Assembly: GCA_963931865.1 (NCBI GenBank)
Contig: OZ007513.1
Coordinates: 9,839,412 to 9,903,411, forward strand
From: Axinella damicornis
Taxonomy: Eukaryota > Porifera > Demospongiae > Axinellida > Axinellidae
Length of the DNA stretch: 64,000 nucleotides
Reading direction: 5' to 3'
The first letter of the stretch is position 1, and each line of letters opens with the position of its first letter. The notes below the pieces were generated by a model. The model was not told the origin of the DNA, did no database searches, and worked only from the letters and a program-made list of their open reading frames with translations. The translations under genes were made by a program, and so were the position numbers. This document shows positions 1 to 9,194 of the stretch, piece by piece.

Positions 1-767
1 ATGAGAAGGCATATCAGTAGCCTACAGAAGCCTTCAAAAGCAGCTGAGTTTCCAGCTCGAAGCCACTCTGTGATGTGTAGCGCTGCTGCTCGACAAGCAG
101 CGTTCCTGGGAGTGGAAATTTGGAACTGCTCACTCTCTGACACCGACTTAATAGCTCCCTCCAAAAGCACTGGACCATTGGTGTACAAGGTGTCTCTCAG
201 TTCTTTTGGAAGGTCTGCATAAAAATAGAATTTTGTACAAGGCATGAATCAGCATGCTGTATCAGAGTCCACAAAGAGACATATTTACCCACCCTTTATT
301 TGCCATTATAACACGATAGCATGACAATCCTCGATTATGTCACTTTTGTGTCTGGGAACACCCGATCAGGGAAACTAGCTATAGTTCATAACTATACAAG
401 GTACTCACAGTCATGCCACTTTTATTTTGTCAAGCTATGGAACTCTCTCCCTACCATCAACCTCAACACAGCATTAATTAAGCGGAAATAGTTTCTCACC
501 TATGGCTCCACTAGCTTTCTGAGAATGTATGCATTAATTTTAGCTCTCACTTTCTTTGTCTTGTAATAGATGTGTTGCTGTCTGTCACATGCACAAATTA
601 TCTGTAGCTCATAGCTAGCTAGCTAGCTAGCTATTCCATTATTCTTTTTGTTCAAAATTTAATGTCATGTAAAGCTCTAATTAATAATAATAATATTTAC
701 CTTTGCCAGCATTTTCGGGGTTGAGAATAGCCTTTTCAGGCCGTAGAAATGAACTGCTTTCAGCCAT
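1..767 (-). CDS. 5' end of unrecognised protein gene (2 exons, partial)
   Basis: I assembled this from the minus strand. Exon 1 runs 767-701 and starts with ATG encoding MAESSSFLRPEKAILNPE; it ends GGCAAAG before the donor GTAAAT. Exon 2 begins at 214 after the acceptor TTTTTATGCAG and stays open to the window edge. The junction is phase 1 (G plus AC gives Asp). The joined product starts with about 22 polar residues, then DLPKELRDTLYTNGPVLL and a helical segment containing AACRAAALHITEWLRAGN and AAFEGFCRLL. I do not recognise the family; the final helix pair loosely recalls death-fold or CARD helices, but that is a guess. The plus-strand ORF over 1-222 is its shadow. The two clean splice signals and the matching phase are the main support. 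Confidence 0.55.
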
Positions 768-1611
768 CGTATATCGTAACTCCAAGTACTAAGTATTCGT
801 AACCAGCTGGCGCGCGCATGGCCAACCCGCCATTGGTGACGTCATCCGTGCGTTACGGGTTATACGCGAAACGCGCTTGAGACCGGAAGCAGATATTGCG
901 TTTCCAATCCCGTGCGTGGACTCTAATATCTATGGTTCAATGTGGCAGCAAACAAGGCTCAGAAAGAAATTGCAGCCCTCAGGCTCTTAAAGAAGCCACT
1001 GCTTGACATCAATGCCACCATGTGGCGGAATGACAGCTCTTATGACAAACCGAGCATAACATGCTTGCAAAGTAGGTAGCATAATTCAGGAATAATCACT
1101 AGAAAGATTGGAGCATGCTGTACTTGAAGTAGACTTTAATTAGAATACTACGCAACAAAAAATGTTACATATTTCAGGGTACATGTATGATCTTGTAGTG
1201 AATACATTAGCTGATTGATGACTCAGATAATGATGATGAAGCACGCAATAGAACAAAGTTTACAGAAATCTATTGCAACCTCCACAGGCCATGTAATTAT
1301 ACACACACTCAACACTACATATCACGAGTCTGAACATCCAACTTCAACCATCACTAAAATGCCACTCAACATTCACAGATGTTTATATCATGACAAAGCC
1401 AGTCAATTCGCAGCCCCGTCATTTGTCGAAGTGAAAAGGCCTAGACCAGCCGCATGGTTGACAGGTTGGGCTGGCAATTTTTAAGCACAGTAAATCCATC
1501 ATGCTGCTATGGGTGAAATAATGTTCCACTTACAGGGATGAAACCTGTTCAAGAGGCAGAGGGTGAAACGGTACATTAACCACCAACAAAAAGCAGCTGA
1601 ACACAGTGTGA
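768..1611. other. intergenic, no gene seen
   Basis: This lies upstream of the minus-strand gene that starts at 767 and should hold its promoter. Only short ORFs without coding character are present. A GC-rich patch with CG dinucleotides (about 805-880) sits just upstream of the start and is the likeliest promoter area. No TATA-like box was identified. Confidence 0.3.
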
Positions 1612-1929
1612 ATGTACACTACTTTTAATTGCAAACCGGATTCCCTTGGAAACATTGATATGCAAACATTGGCTGAAGAAATATACCGTGAGTTGCACCC
1701 CTCCATGCCGAAGAAATTTACAACTCCGGTGGGCAAATCCCCGTCCCAGAACACAGTGCAGCCAGTGCACTCGCCCCCATCCCCTTCTCAAAGACCCCCT
1801 CCTGCAAGAATGAAACAACACCCCAATTACAAGTACATGTACCCTTCAACCCACAAAAGGAAACGACTCGAGAAACAACTGCAACAAGCCTCCATAACCT
1901 TCACGAATCGCAAACTGTTGACAGATTAA
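1612..1929 (+). CDS. hypothetical small protein, 105 residues
   Basis: An ATG-started ORF with balanced composition: an acidic N-terminal helix (MQTLAEEIYRELHPSMPKK), a Pro/Ser-rich centre (about residues 45-66) and a basic C-terminus with KRKRLEKQLQQ. No family is recognised. It is followed nine bases later by a second ORF (1939-2226). The pair could be a decayed retrogene or transposon cargo, or exons of one gene. No splice signals convincingly join them. Coding status is uncertain. Confidence 0.3.
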   Translation: MYTTFNCKPDSLGNIDMQTLAEEIYRELHPSMPKKFTTPVGKSPSQNTVQPVHSPPSPSQRPPPARMKQHPNYKYMYPSTHKRKRLEKQLQQASITFTNRKLLTD

Positions 1930-1938
1930 CTCGACAAA

Positions 1939-2226
1939 ATGGAGCTACTGGATTCGGTGAACCATGCCTTGCGGTTCGTGCAGCGTGAACGGCTCACAGA
2001 AGAGGACACCTCCGTTCACATGCGCTGGTCGAAAAACGGATACAGGGGTGGAAAATCGACGCTTTGCAAGAAGAAGAGATTACACCAGCAGGAGAACCTG
2101 GAGGAGTTCTCCTCTAAATCCATGTCACTCAATGAGTGCACTGCTGTTGTTGAGAGTGAGTCAGTGTGGCGGCAGCTTGCAGAGGTCACCCAGAGAATGA
2201 GGAAGGGGGATGAGGTGACCAGATAG
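1939..2226 (+). CDS. hypothetical small protein, 95 residues
   Basis: An ATG-started ORF beginning MELLDSVNHALRFVQRER, with a basic centre (about residues 28-50) and an acidic Ser-rich C-terminal part ending MRKGDEVTR. Its start lies nine bases after the stop of the preceding ORF, in the same frame, so a stop-separated single ancestral reading frame is possible. No known domain is visible. I cannot decide between a small real gene, a pseudogene and chance. Confidence 0.25.
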   Translation: MELLDSVNHALRFVQRERLTEEDTSVHMRWSKNGYRGGKSTLCKKKRLHQQENLEEFSSKSMSLNECTAVVESESVWRQLAEVTQRMRKGDEVTR

Positions 2227-2353
2227 TTGCTGTTACCGTAGAAACCATTGAGGGGGAGGCCCCTCTCAAATTGGATTCATCAATATTTCGCTGCTGCTGC
2301 TGCTTCTGCTGTGAGTTGGCCAGCTGCTGCTGTAATAGAGGCTATTTGCATTC

Positions 2354-2743
2354 TCATTCACCACTTTCCTTCTCCCTTGCATTCCCTTGTCCTTGGGGCT
2401 GCAACTCCGAAGACCACGTCAACCCGTTGGAAGTAACAGCCACTGGTTGCGTAGGTACCCCCTGCTCTGCAGCGACAATCTTCTGCGGCAAAATGTTATT
2501 GGCGGCTGGCAGGAACATAACAATTGGCTGCTGCTGTGTGCCCAAGAGAGGACGAATACCTTGCACTCCTTGGGGGACACTTGGGAGTTGAGCAGCGTTC
2601 TGGCCTGCAATGTGATATGTACAGTAGTGTGTGGTGGATTCCTCTACTCTGGATGGCAGTGTCCTGGGGCAGTGGAGAACTGCACACTGGAGGAATTTGG
2701 AAGGAGGAGGCTGGAAATTTTGTGAGAAGCCATTCGAGGCCAC
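2354..2743 (-). CDS. hypothetical Gln/Pro-rich exon
   Basis: The minus strand is open for 129 codons without an initiating ATG at its upstream end. The product is rich in Gln, Pro and Ala (for example LLGTQQQPIVMFLPAANN), like transactivation segments of transcription factors. It could be an internal exon, but no flanking exons were identified and the composition could also come from non-coding sequence. No name is assigned. Confidence 0.2.
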   Translation of the reverse strand: MASNGFSQNFQPPPSKFLQCAVLHCPRTLPSRVEESTTHYCTYHIAGQNAAQLPSVPQGVQGIRPLLGTQQQPIVMFLPAANNILPQKIVAAEQGVPTQPVAVTSNGLTWSSELQPQGQGNAREKESGE

Positions 2744-2915
2744 TCACAATTTGTTTGTTCTGATGAGGTTAGCCTCAGGTAACCACGATGGGTAATGAAG
2801 TCATCTGCCATTCCATCCTTCTTACACCTTTTACTAATTCCTTAAGAAGAAATGTCTTGGTGTCAGGTCTTGTTGTTACAGCGCGATCAAAATTACTTGA
2901 TGTGACAACGCTACC

Positions 2916-3075
2916 ATAATCACTCATAGTTACGCCACAATCATAGTCACTCATGGTTACGCCAAAATCATACTCACTCATTGTGACACCACAATCATAA
3001 TCACCCATTGTGATGCCGCAATCACATTCACTCATTGAATCATAATCACTCGTTATTACGCCACAATCATGATCA
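2916..3075. repeat. 27-bp minisatellite, about 6 units
   Basis: Imperfect tandem units of 27 bp with core CACTCATAGTTACGCCACAA are visible. Because 27 is a multiple of three, the minus strand reads as a nine-residue repeat of the type SDYDCGVTM. The repeat ORF has no other support, so I treat it as a minisatellite. Confidence 0.8.
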
Positions 3076-3149
3076 ACTATTATATGGAACATCTTTCCCC
3101 TTAACAGCAGTGTTCAAAAATTCCATTCCAGCATAGCATAGAGAGAATG

Positions 3150-3310
3150 TGGGGAATAACTCTTTTTCGCCTTCGAGGGGCAACAGCACTCCCGGTAGCC
3201 GTTGCAACCCCGGTTGTGACTCGCCGTGGTGCAAGCTAAGTATTGCAGTTTGTTCCAATTAACGCACATGGCATCCAAAGGGAAGACAAGAAATTATTAC
3301 AAAGAGCATT
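3150..3310 (+). repeat. dispersed repeat family R1, partial copy
   Basis: The segment from the GAGGGGCAACAGCACTCCCG region to AATTAACGCACATGG and AAGACAAGAAATTATTACA matches 35036-35240 and, in part, 38400-38490. The inverse form of its start is at 53770-53850. It is non-coding and probably the 5' part of a non-autonomous transposon. Confidence 0.6.
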
Positions 3311-4335
3311 GGGGTATATTTTTCTTTTTCTATACACATGCCTAAGGAGGCAGAGAGGGTGCTCAGGTGGGACACACTCAATAACAATGTGGAAAGGAGT
3401 TGCATATCAACTGGACCGCATGTTGATAATCTACCCCTTCATAATTGCAAAACACAAATTCAACATTGCAGGTGCATGATGTTGTGGTCAAGCATCTATT
3501 GTGGTGAAGGGAGACGACAGGTTCAAGTCCCACCAGAGGCCACCTTGGAAGGATTTTTCCCAAGCGTTCTTCCTGGGAAAAAACTTCCTCGTCTATGAAC
3601 ACATTTCTGGAGGTACGCCCCGAGGGGCACTTACACACTATCCACAATACAATGCAAACACAGGGCACTATGGGGTAAGCAATTGCAAGTTCCATGTGGA
3701 TGACTTGTTATAGTGTTGCCATGGGTGTATTATTGAAGATGTGAAAGCATGAAAAAGTTATGTTCTGCTACAGGATGCATCTTTGATGCACGGCATTGAA
3801 AGACATCACTTGCTCGCTCAGAAATCCATGCTAAACATAGCTATTGTGTGCTGTCCTGGAATGAAACTCGGGAGTCGTCATTCTGTTAACTCCACGTAAG
3901 AGCTCCTTATCGAACTTTAGATACTCGATCAAACATGCTCGCTATATTCAAGGAGCAGGTGCTCTCACACATGCTGGTAAGCAATCAAGTTTGCTTGGCC
4001 TAACCAACGTGTAATACGTACGTATGGCTAGGCATTGCACTCTTGTGTAGATACTACGCTCGCTATCTTCGAGGTGCAGGTGCCTCACACGCTGGTTTGT
4101 GCGCTGTGCACCCACGTTCGTATGTAGACATGCCGGCTCTTGTGCCTACACGCTCGTGATTCTGTGCACACGCTCGTGATTCCGTGCACATGCTCGTACC
4201 CCTGCACACACAATAAGCATTGGGCACTTCATGTTGGCACACACACAACATGCTCTTGCAAACACTTAATATGTAAGCATTCGGGAGGGCACATCAAACA
4301 CGCATTCAAGTACATACCACAACGTGAAGCTTGCT
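3311..4335. other. no gene identified
   Basis: Downstream of the last visible MYG1 exon. Several short ORFs occur but none has recognisable coding content. Remaining MYG1 exons were looked for here by eye (motifs such as CPWKEHLY and GFIGG on the minus strand) and not found. A weak run of CACACGCTCGTGATTC repeats lies near 4140-4200. Confidence 0.4.
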
Positions 4336-4623
4336 AATGCTCCCTCTCCCTCCCTCTCTCCCCCCTCTCCCTCTCCCTCCATCTCCCTCCCTCTCTCCCC
4401 CCTCTCCCTCTCCCTCCCTCTCTCCCCCCTCTCCCTCCCTCTCTCCCCCCTCTCCCTCCCTCTCTCCCCCCTCTCCCTCCCTCCCTCTCTCCCCCCTCTC
4501 CCTCCCTCCCTCTCTCCCCCCTCTCCTTCTCCCTCCCTCTCTCCCCCCTCTCCCTCTCCCTCCCTCTCTCCCCCTCTCCCTCCATCTCTCCCCCCTCTCC
4601 CTCTCCCTCCATCTCCCTCTCTC
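4336..4623. repeat. CCCTCTCTCC polypyrimidine satellite
   Basis: Nearly pure C/T on the plus strand, built from variants of CTCCCTCCCTCTCTCCCCC. It starts about 50 bases downstream (minus sense) of MYG1 exon 3, inside the presumed intron 3. Long ORFs on both strands here are compositional artefacts. Confidence 0.95.
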
Positions 4624-4673
4624 ATGCTCACTCCAGAGAAATCCACGGCCGAGCAGGAACTCCTAATTAGTAC

Positions 4674-7041
4674 CTTGTTGCTCCATCCCTGTCGCTGATT
4701 CCATTGTCCACCGCGTCCACCTCTTCAATGAAGTTAGTGTACACACAGTCGAAAAGTTCATCCGTCAGATGATTTTGTTGTGTTCCTATATGGACGGCAA
4801 TGAGCGACTTTTCACATCTACTGTTGTAAATGTGAGGATACACATCCTTGTTCCCAGTCCCACGACCAGCTTTTCGTCGCTTGCAGTACGGTAAAGTGGG
4901 GAGGGCCTGGTACATTTCCTCACGTGAGTGACGTCAAGGGTAGAAAGACGGTAGAAAGACCTAAATGAACGTGGGCATACGTGGGTCTCAGAACAGCAAG
5001 AAGAGCGAAGGTACCAGGTAACATATCACACGTATCTAGCTAGCGGGGGACAATCGTCGTACTCACTGAGTGTTGAGCGTGTGGATGGTTGTATAACATG
5101 CAAAACGTAGCGTCCACATTTTGAAGTTTTTGGCATTTGTCGATTACGTCATGCTCACGTGAGAAAGTGTACCAGGCCCTCCCCGAGTGTTTGTTGAGTG
5201 TGTGGATGGTTGTATAACATGCAAAATGTAGCATCCACATTCTGAAGTTTTTGGCATTTGTCGATTACGTCATGCTCACGTGAGAAAGTGTACCAGGCCC
5301 TCCCCGCTTTACCGTACTGCAAGCGACGAAAAGCTGGGCGTGGGACTGGGAACAAGGCTACACAAACAGAAAGTAAGATAACAAGGTAGGAATGTTAGAG
5401 TTCAGAGTACAACCCCACCCTACATATCTTCAATATACGTACACACACCGTGGAAAATTGTCTGCAAGAGGGTTGAATAACTTCTATTTCTACCACAGTG
5501 CGTGGGCGATCCTTTGATGTACCGCGGAGGATAAACTCCGCTATGACGTAATCGAACCACACTGTGCTGAGAATCAGAGAGTTGTAGCTGTCTAGCAGCC
5601 AGATCCAGCTACTAACTTGACTTGGAGGTTATGTCTGTGGTAGAAGCTGGATCTACTACGTCGACTCGGAGGTTATGCGGTTTTTCCTCCTTGGGAAAGT
5701 TTAGCCTCGGCTTCGCCTCGGCCAAACTTTCCAGTGGAGGATAAATCGCATAACCTCCTCGTCGACGTAGTAGATCCTATACATAGACTGAGCAGTAAAC
5801 TTGACGTGCAGGGTTGTACTTGGGGAAGGGAGGGAGGGTATTTGTCCTCCCTCGAATCTTTGCTAACCCCTTTGAAAGATACGCAAGAACTATGCAACCT
5901 AGGCAGCTCATATGTCACCCTCCTTACTCCACCACAATCCAGGCAACATGGCCACAACACTAGGCTTCTTGCACACGTAGCATGTGTATGTCATGCACGC
6001 TATTATCCGGGCCACAAGGTTGTAGCCCAGGACAGTGCCTGACCTGAACACACGATCAATACAATGACAGCTCACCTGTTATCTCAGCAATGACACGATG
6101 CCCAAAATGAAGGTAGACGAGCCCGGCACTGCTTAGCTTGGTCTTCCAGGGCTTTTTCCCATCCGTTAAGCTCCACATAGTACTGCTGAATGGCCTGCAA
6201 AACAGGATATACGTGTTTCAGAAGTTGGTCTGGCAATTTCCATAAATAAACCTTCATGCTGCTATATCGATGGGTGCAACAATGTTGTTTCCCCAGGAGG
6301 ATTATCAATCATCTGACCTTATAATGCAATTGACATCATAGCTGTACGCAGATTGTGAGAACCAGATAAAACTCTGGGGAGACTCTGGTATGTTTCCTCA
6401 CATGAGCGTTAAGTAATCGACAAATGGCCAAAATATTGCAACAGTTTGCGTATTGTTCTACACTTTCAACACTTGGTGTGTATGACAGTTGCCCCACGCT
6501 AGCTAGATACGTGTGGTATTAATTTACTTTGTACCTTTGCTCTTTTTGCTGTTCTGAGCACCAGTTCGCCCATGTTCAATTAAGTCCTTTCTACCACCTT
6601 TCTACCCTCGACGCCACGCACGTGAGGAAACATACCAGGCCCTTCGCATTTTTCGTGCGACCGAAAGCGGTGCACGGGCCTGGGAACAAGGCTAACCAAG
6701 TAGGTCTGCCCAAAAAATCGTGACAACATCACACACTGATGTTACATGCATGATAAGAAATCCATTTTGCATGCATACCTTTGGTGGTGATCGTATCTGT
6801 GGGTGCTGGGGTCATAGACCCCTCCCACATCCACCACCAAATCACAGTCCTTCAACAGCTCAGGGTCCCGAGTGCGAGTTACCCTGGCATCACTGTACTC
6901 CGGGAGAAGCTTGAGCATGTAGCAAGCCAGGGCCTCATCGCAGTGAAATGTACCATTGTGCGTGCCGATGGTTTTAGGGACACAAGCCTTCTTCGGCCCT
7001 GATTCCATCCTGTGGTGCAACACTGAAGAGGACATCAACAT
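4674..7041 (-). CDS. MYG1: MYG1 exonuclease, N-terminal exons 1-3
   Basis: Three minus-strand exons join in phase: 7041-6779, 6194-6076 and 4785-4674. Donors are GTATGC, GTGAGC and GTACTA; acceptors end TTTTGCAG and CCATATAG. The product carries the MYG1 hallmarks [35 protein letters not shown] (DHH-type metal motif), [16 protein letters not shown] and [17 protein letters not shown]1 proteins are 3'-5' RNA exonucleases found in nucleus and mitochondria. The N-terminus [11 protein letters not shown] lacks acidic residues and could be a mitochondrial presequence; a downstream ATG at 7008 is an alternative start. Only about 165 residues of a family normally near 350-380 are found. After exon 3 comes a polypyrimidine tract, and the next gene starts at 767. 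The C-terminal exons are lost, very diverged or missed. Introns 1 and 2 hold inverted-repeat elements. Confidence 0.88.
4846..5360. mobile_element. TAGCCTYGTTCCCAG fold-back MITE, group B
   Basis: The left end CCTTGTTCCCAGTCCCAC and right end GACTGGGAACAAGGCTA form inverted arms extending through CAGCTTTTCGTCGCTTGCAG. An internal segment of about 115 bp (5068-5182) is duplicated in tandem at 5190-5300. The left arm contains CACGTGAGTGACGTCA. It lies in MYG1 intron 2. It is related to the copies at 29960, 30673 and 59722. No clear target duplication was seen for this copy. Confidence 0.8.
5648..5781. repeat. inverted-repeat hairpin
   Basis: Left arm GATCTACTACGTCGACTC through GGAGGTTATGCGG pairs with right arm CGCATAACCTCCTCG through TCGACGTAGTAGATCC, around a core with AAAGTTTAGCCTCGG. 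Part of the left arm is echoed just upstream near 5605-5640. It lies in MYG1 intron 2 and is probably a separate small MITE. Confidence 0.7.
6360..6694. mobile_element. degenerate group B fold-back MITE
   Basis: The right end is intact (GGGCCTGGGAACAAGGCTA, with CACGTGAGGAAACATACCAGG inside it). The left end keeps the subterminal CTGGTATGTTTCCTCAC but has lost the tip. It lies in MYG1 intron 1. Confidence 0.6.
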
Positions 7042-7043
7042 TA

Positions 7044-7386
7044 AACGGAGGGAGTAGGAGGGAGGGAGAGGGAAAGGAGGGAGAGGGAGGGAGAGGGAGG
7101 GAGAGGGAGGAAGAGGGAGGGAGGGGAGGGAGGGAGGGAGGGAGGGGAGGGGAGGAGGGAGGGAGGGAGGGAGGGAGGGAGGGAGGGAGGGAGGGAGGGA
7201 GGGAGGGAGGGAGGGAGGGGGAGGAGGGAGGGGGGAGGGAGAGGAGGAGGGAGGGAGGGAGGGAGGGAGGGAGGGAGGGAGGGAGGGAGGGAGGGAGGGG
7301 AGGAGGGAGGGAGGGGAGGAGGGAGGGAGGTATGGAGGGATGGAGGGAGGGAGGGAGGGAGGGAGGGAGGGAGGGAGGGAGGAAGA
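7044..7386. repeat. GGGA polypurine tract, about 340 bp
   Basis: Almost pure (GGGA)n with GGGGA variants on the plus strand, ending within a few bases of the first ATG of MYG1 exon 1. It would lie in the 5' UTR or promoter of MYG1. The G runs could form G-quadruplexes and the homopurine strand could form triplex DNA. Confidence 0.95.
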
Positions 7387-8094
7387 GGCAACAAGTTAAG
7401 AGGCAAAACTATACCACTACAATTGATCAAAAAATTATATACTGAGTCTCAACAAGGGTGCATCGAGCTGCCGAAGGTGGCTCGAGGGCATGCAACTTCC
7501 TATAGCGCACGTATAGATGGCATAGTGCTGAGTGTTACTAAAAATAATGTTTCCGGTTAAGCACGTGAAATTGCGTGCACGGTACGGTTACGGACGTTCG
7601 ACAGAACATTTTCCTGGGCAAGGAAGAAGAGTGCTACCGATGTCGGTCGACTCGGTACAGAAACGCCATTCAAGCGATCTCTAGCCCTAGTACTTCTTCT
7701 AGTCCGGGTACCTCTCCTACCGGTGTAGCAGGCCCAGATTCGGAGAAAGTATCGCCGGATGCAAGCCAACATTCGCCGCTCTTGACAACAGTACAACAGC
7801 TCGGCATTTGCTGTTGCGTGAGTTGGAGGGAGGGAATGATAGCATCGAAAGGAGCTCACACTAGGTAGCTAGGTCCTCGTCAAAGACGAATGCTGCAGAC
7901 GGAATGCCAGCCATCTCGTAAAAGTGACCGCATAAGGGGCGCGCGTCTACAGTTCACGTTCTTATACTGTCAAAATTTGAATTCTATATTTAGTAACACT
8001 CAGCATTTTGCCGTCTATGAACATTGCATGCCCTCTCGCCTCCTTCGGTGCCCTTGGTATCAATTGTGTTACACAAGATTTATTAACTCATCAT
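7387..8094. other. no gene identified
   Basis: Short overlapping ORFs on both strands (for example 7575-7868) have no recognisable motif. The region upstream of the polypurine tract may hold the MYG1 promoter. Two occurrences of a GGCATGCAA and GCATGCCCTC type motif near 7490 and 8026 in opposite orientation suggest another weak inverted repeat. Confidence 0.3.
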
Positions 8095-8103
8095 GCCAAG
8101 ACC

Positions 8104-8699
8104 TAGTCTCGTTCCCAGACGCCCCTCGGAAAAATCGAGAAAGGGTCTGGTAACACGTATGGCAATGCCGCGTCCAATAGGAATTCAATCAGTTACACAA
8201 TCACGTGTGAATGTTTATACTCGAGGTGATAATTGGAGTTGTGCGCCACTAAATAGCTGCATGTACAGTAATACACTAAGTCTTGCTTGAACATGTCAGA
8301 CACTGTACCAAGCCGTTCTACACTACTACCCCGAGAGCGGAGAGCTGCACAGTACAAAAGTCGAATTACGACGGGAAGCTAACGGTATTAACGAAAGCTT
8401 TTCCCGTAGCCGACTGGTAGGCACACAAATACAGAAATGAAAGCTTCAATTGCCCCTCAATGCTTCGGTATGAATGTTCCGTACCTTATTCTGCCTCGGG
8501 AAACTTCGACAGCCTTGTCAACTGAACGCCATGATGGTCACCGTATACCGATGAGTTTGCACATCCGCGATTGAACGTGACGTTTATAATTTCTGCAATC
8601 TGATTGGCGCGAGTATATAGCCCGCGCGGACACCGCATTGCCATACGTGTTGCCAGACCCTTTCTCGATTTTTCCGAGGGGGGTCTGGGAACGAGACTA
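8104..8699. mobile_element. TAGTCTCGTTCCCAG fold-back MITE with 9-bp TSD
   Basis: 596 bp, bounded by TAGTCTCGTTCCCAGACG and GTCTGGGAACGAGACTA with inverted arms of about 65 bp. The flanks are exact 9-bp direct repeats GCCAAGACC at 8095-8103 and 8700-8708. The interior has no recognisable ORF. Confidence 0.92.
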
Positions 8700-9194
8700 G
8701 CCAAGACCTGAAATTTGGTTCAGCGTAAATCCATGAGTGCAGCTGCAATTCACAATGTTTCCAGTATGTGTTTGAATCGAACGAAAGGCGATCAATATTT
8801 AGGCTAATAAAGCTATATAAACGCTTACCAGTGAAGCAAGGCAATTAAGTTTTGATCGACACTGCATGGCGGCACAAGCTTAGTATACGGAAATGCCACG
8901 GACAAATGATGTTGATCAATTTTCACTGAACTGTGGCTGGTATTAATTTTAGACATAGAACACGGCTATTACACGTTCACTGACATAAGCTTTCCACAGA
9001 CGTATGACTTACAGTTACGACAATGTAGTACTCGCCGGCGTAGTGCAAGCAGCAGCATCAACGACAGCTGCTCGTATCCTCGTGGCCAGCAAATTTTTCC
9101 CCCTCCGCTTTTTTTTTACCGTATACGTGACCTTTGACCCGCTAATGAGCCGCGCGCAAGCAGAAGCAGCCGGCTCACGTTTTGGCGGGAAGTC

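Noticed and set aside
1..222. 73-codon plus-strand ORF
   Set aside because: The minus strand here reads as a better protein with a splice acceptor and an in-phase upstream exon; the plus ORF is its shadow.
4266..4698. Several ORFs of 90-126 codons rich in Ser/Pro/Leu or Gly/Glu/Arg
   Set aside because: They are translations of the polypyrimidine satellite on both strands.
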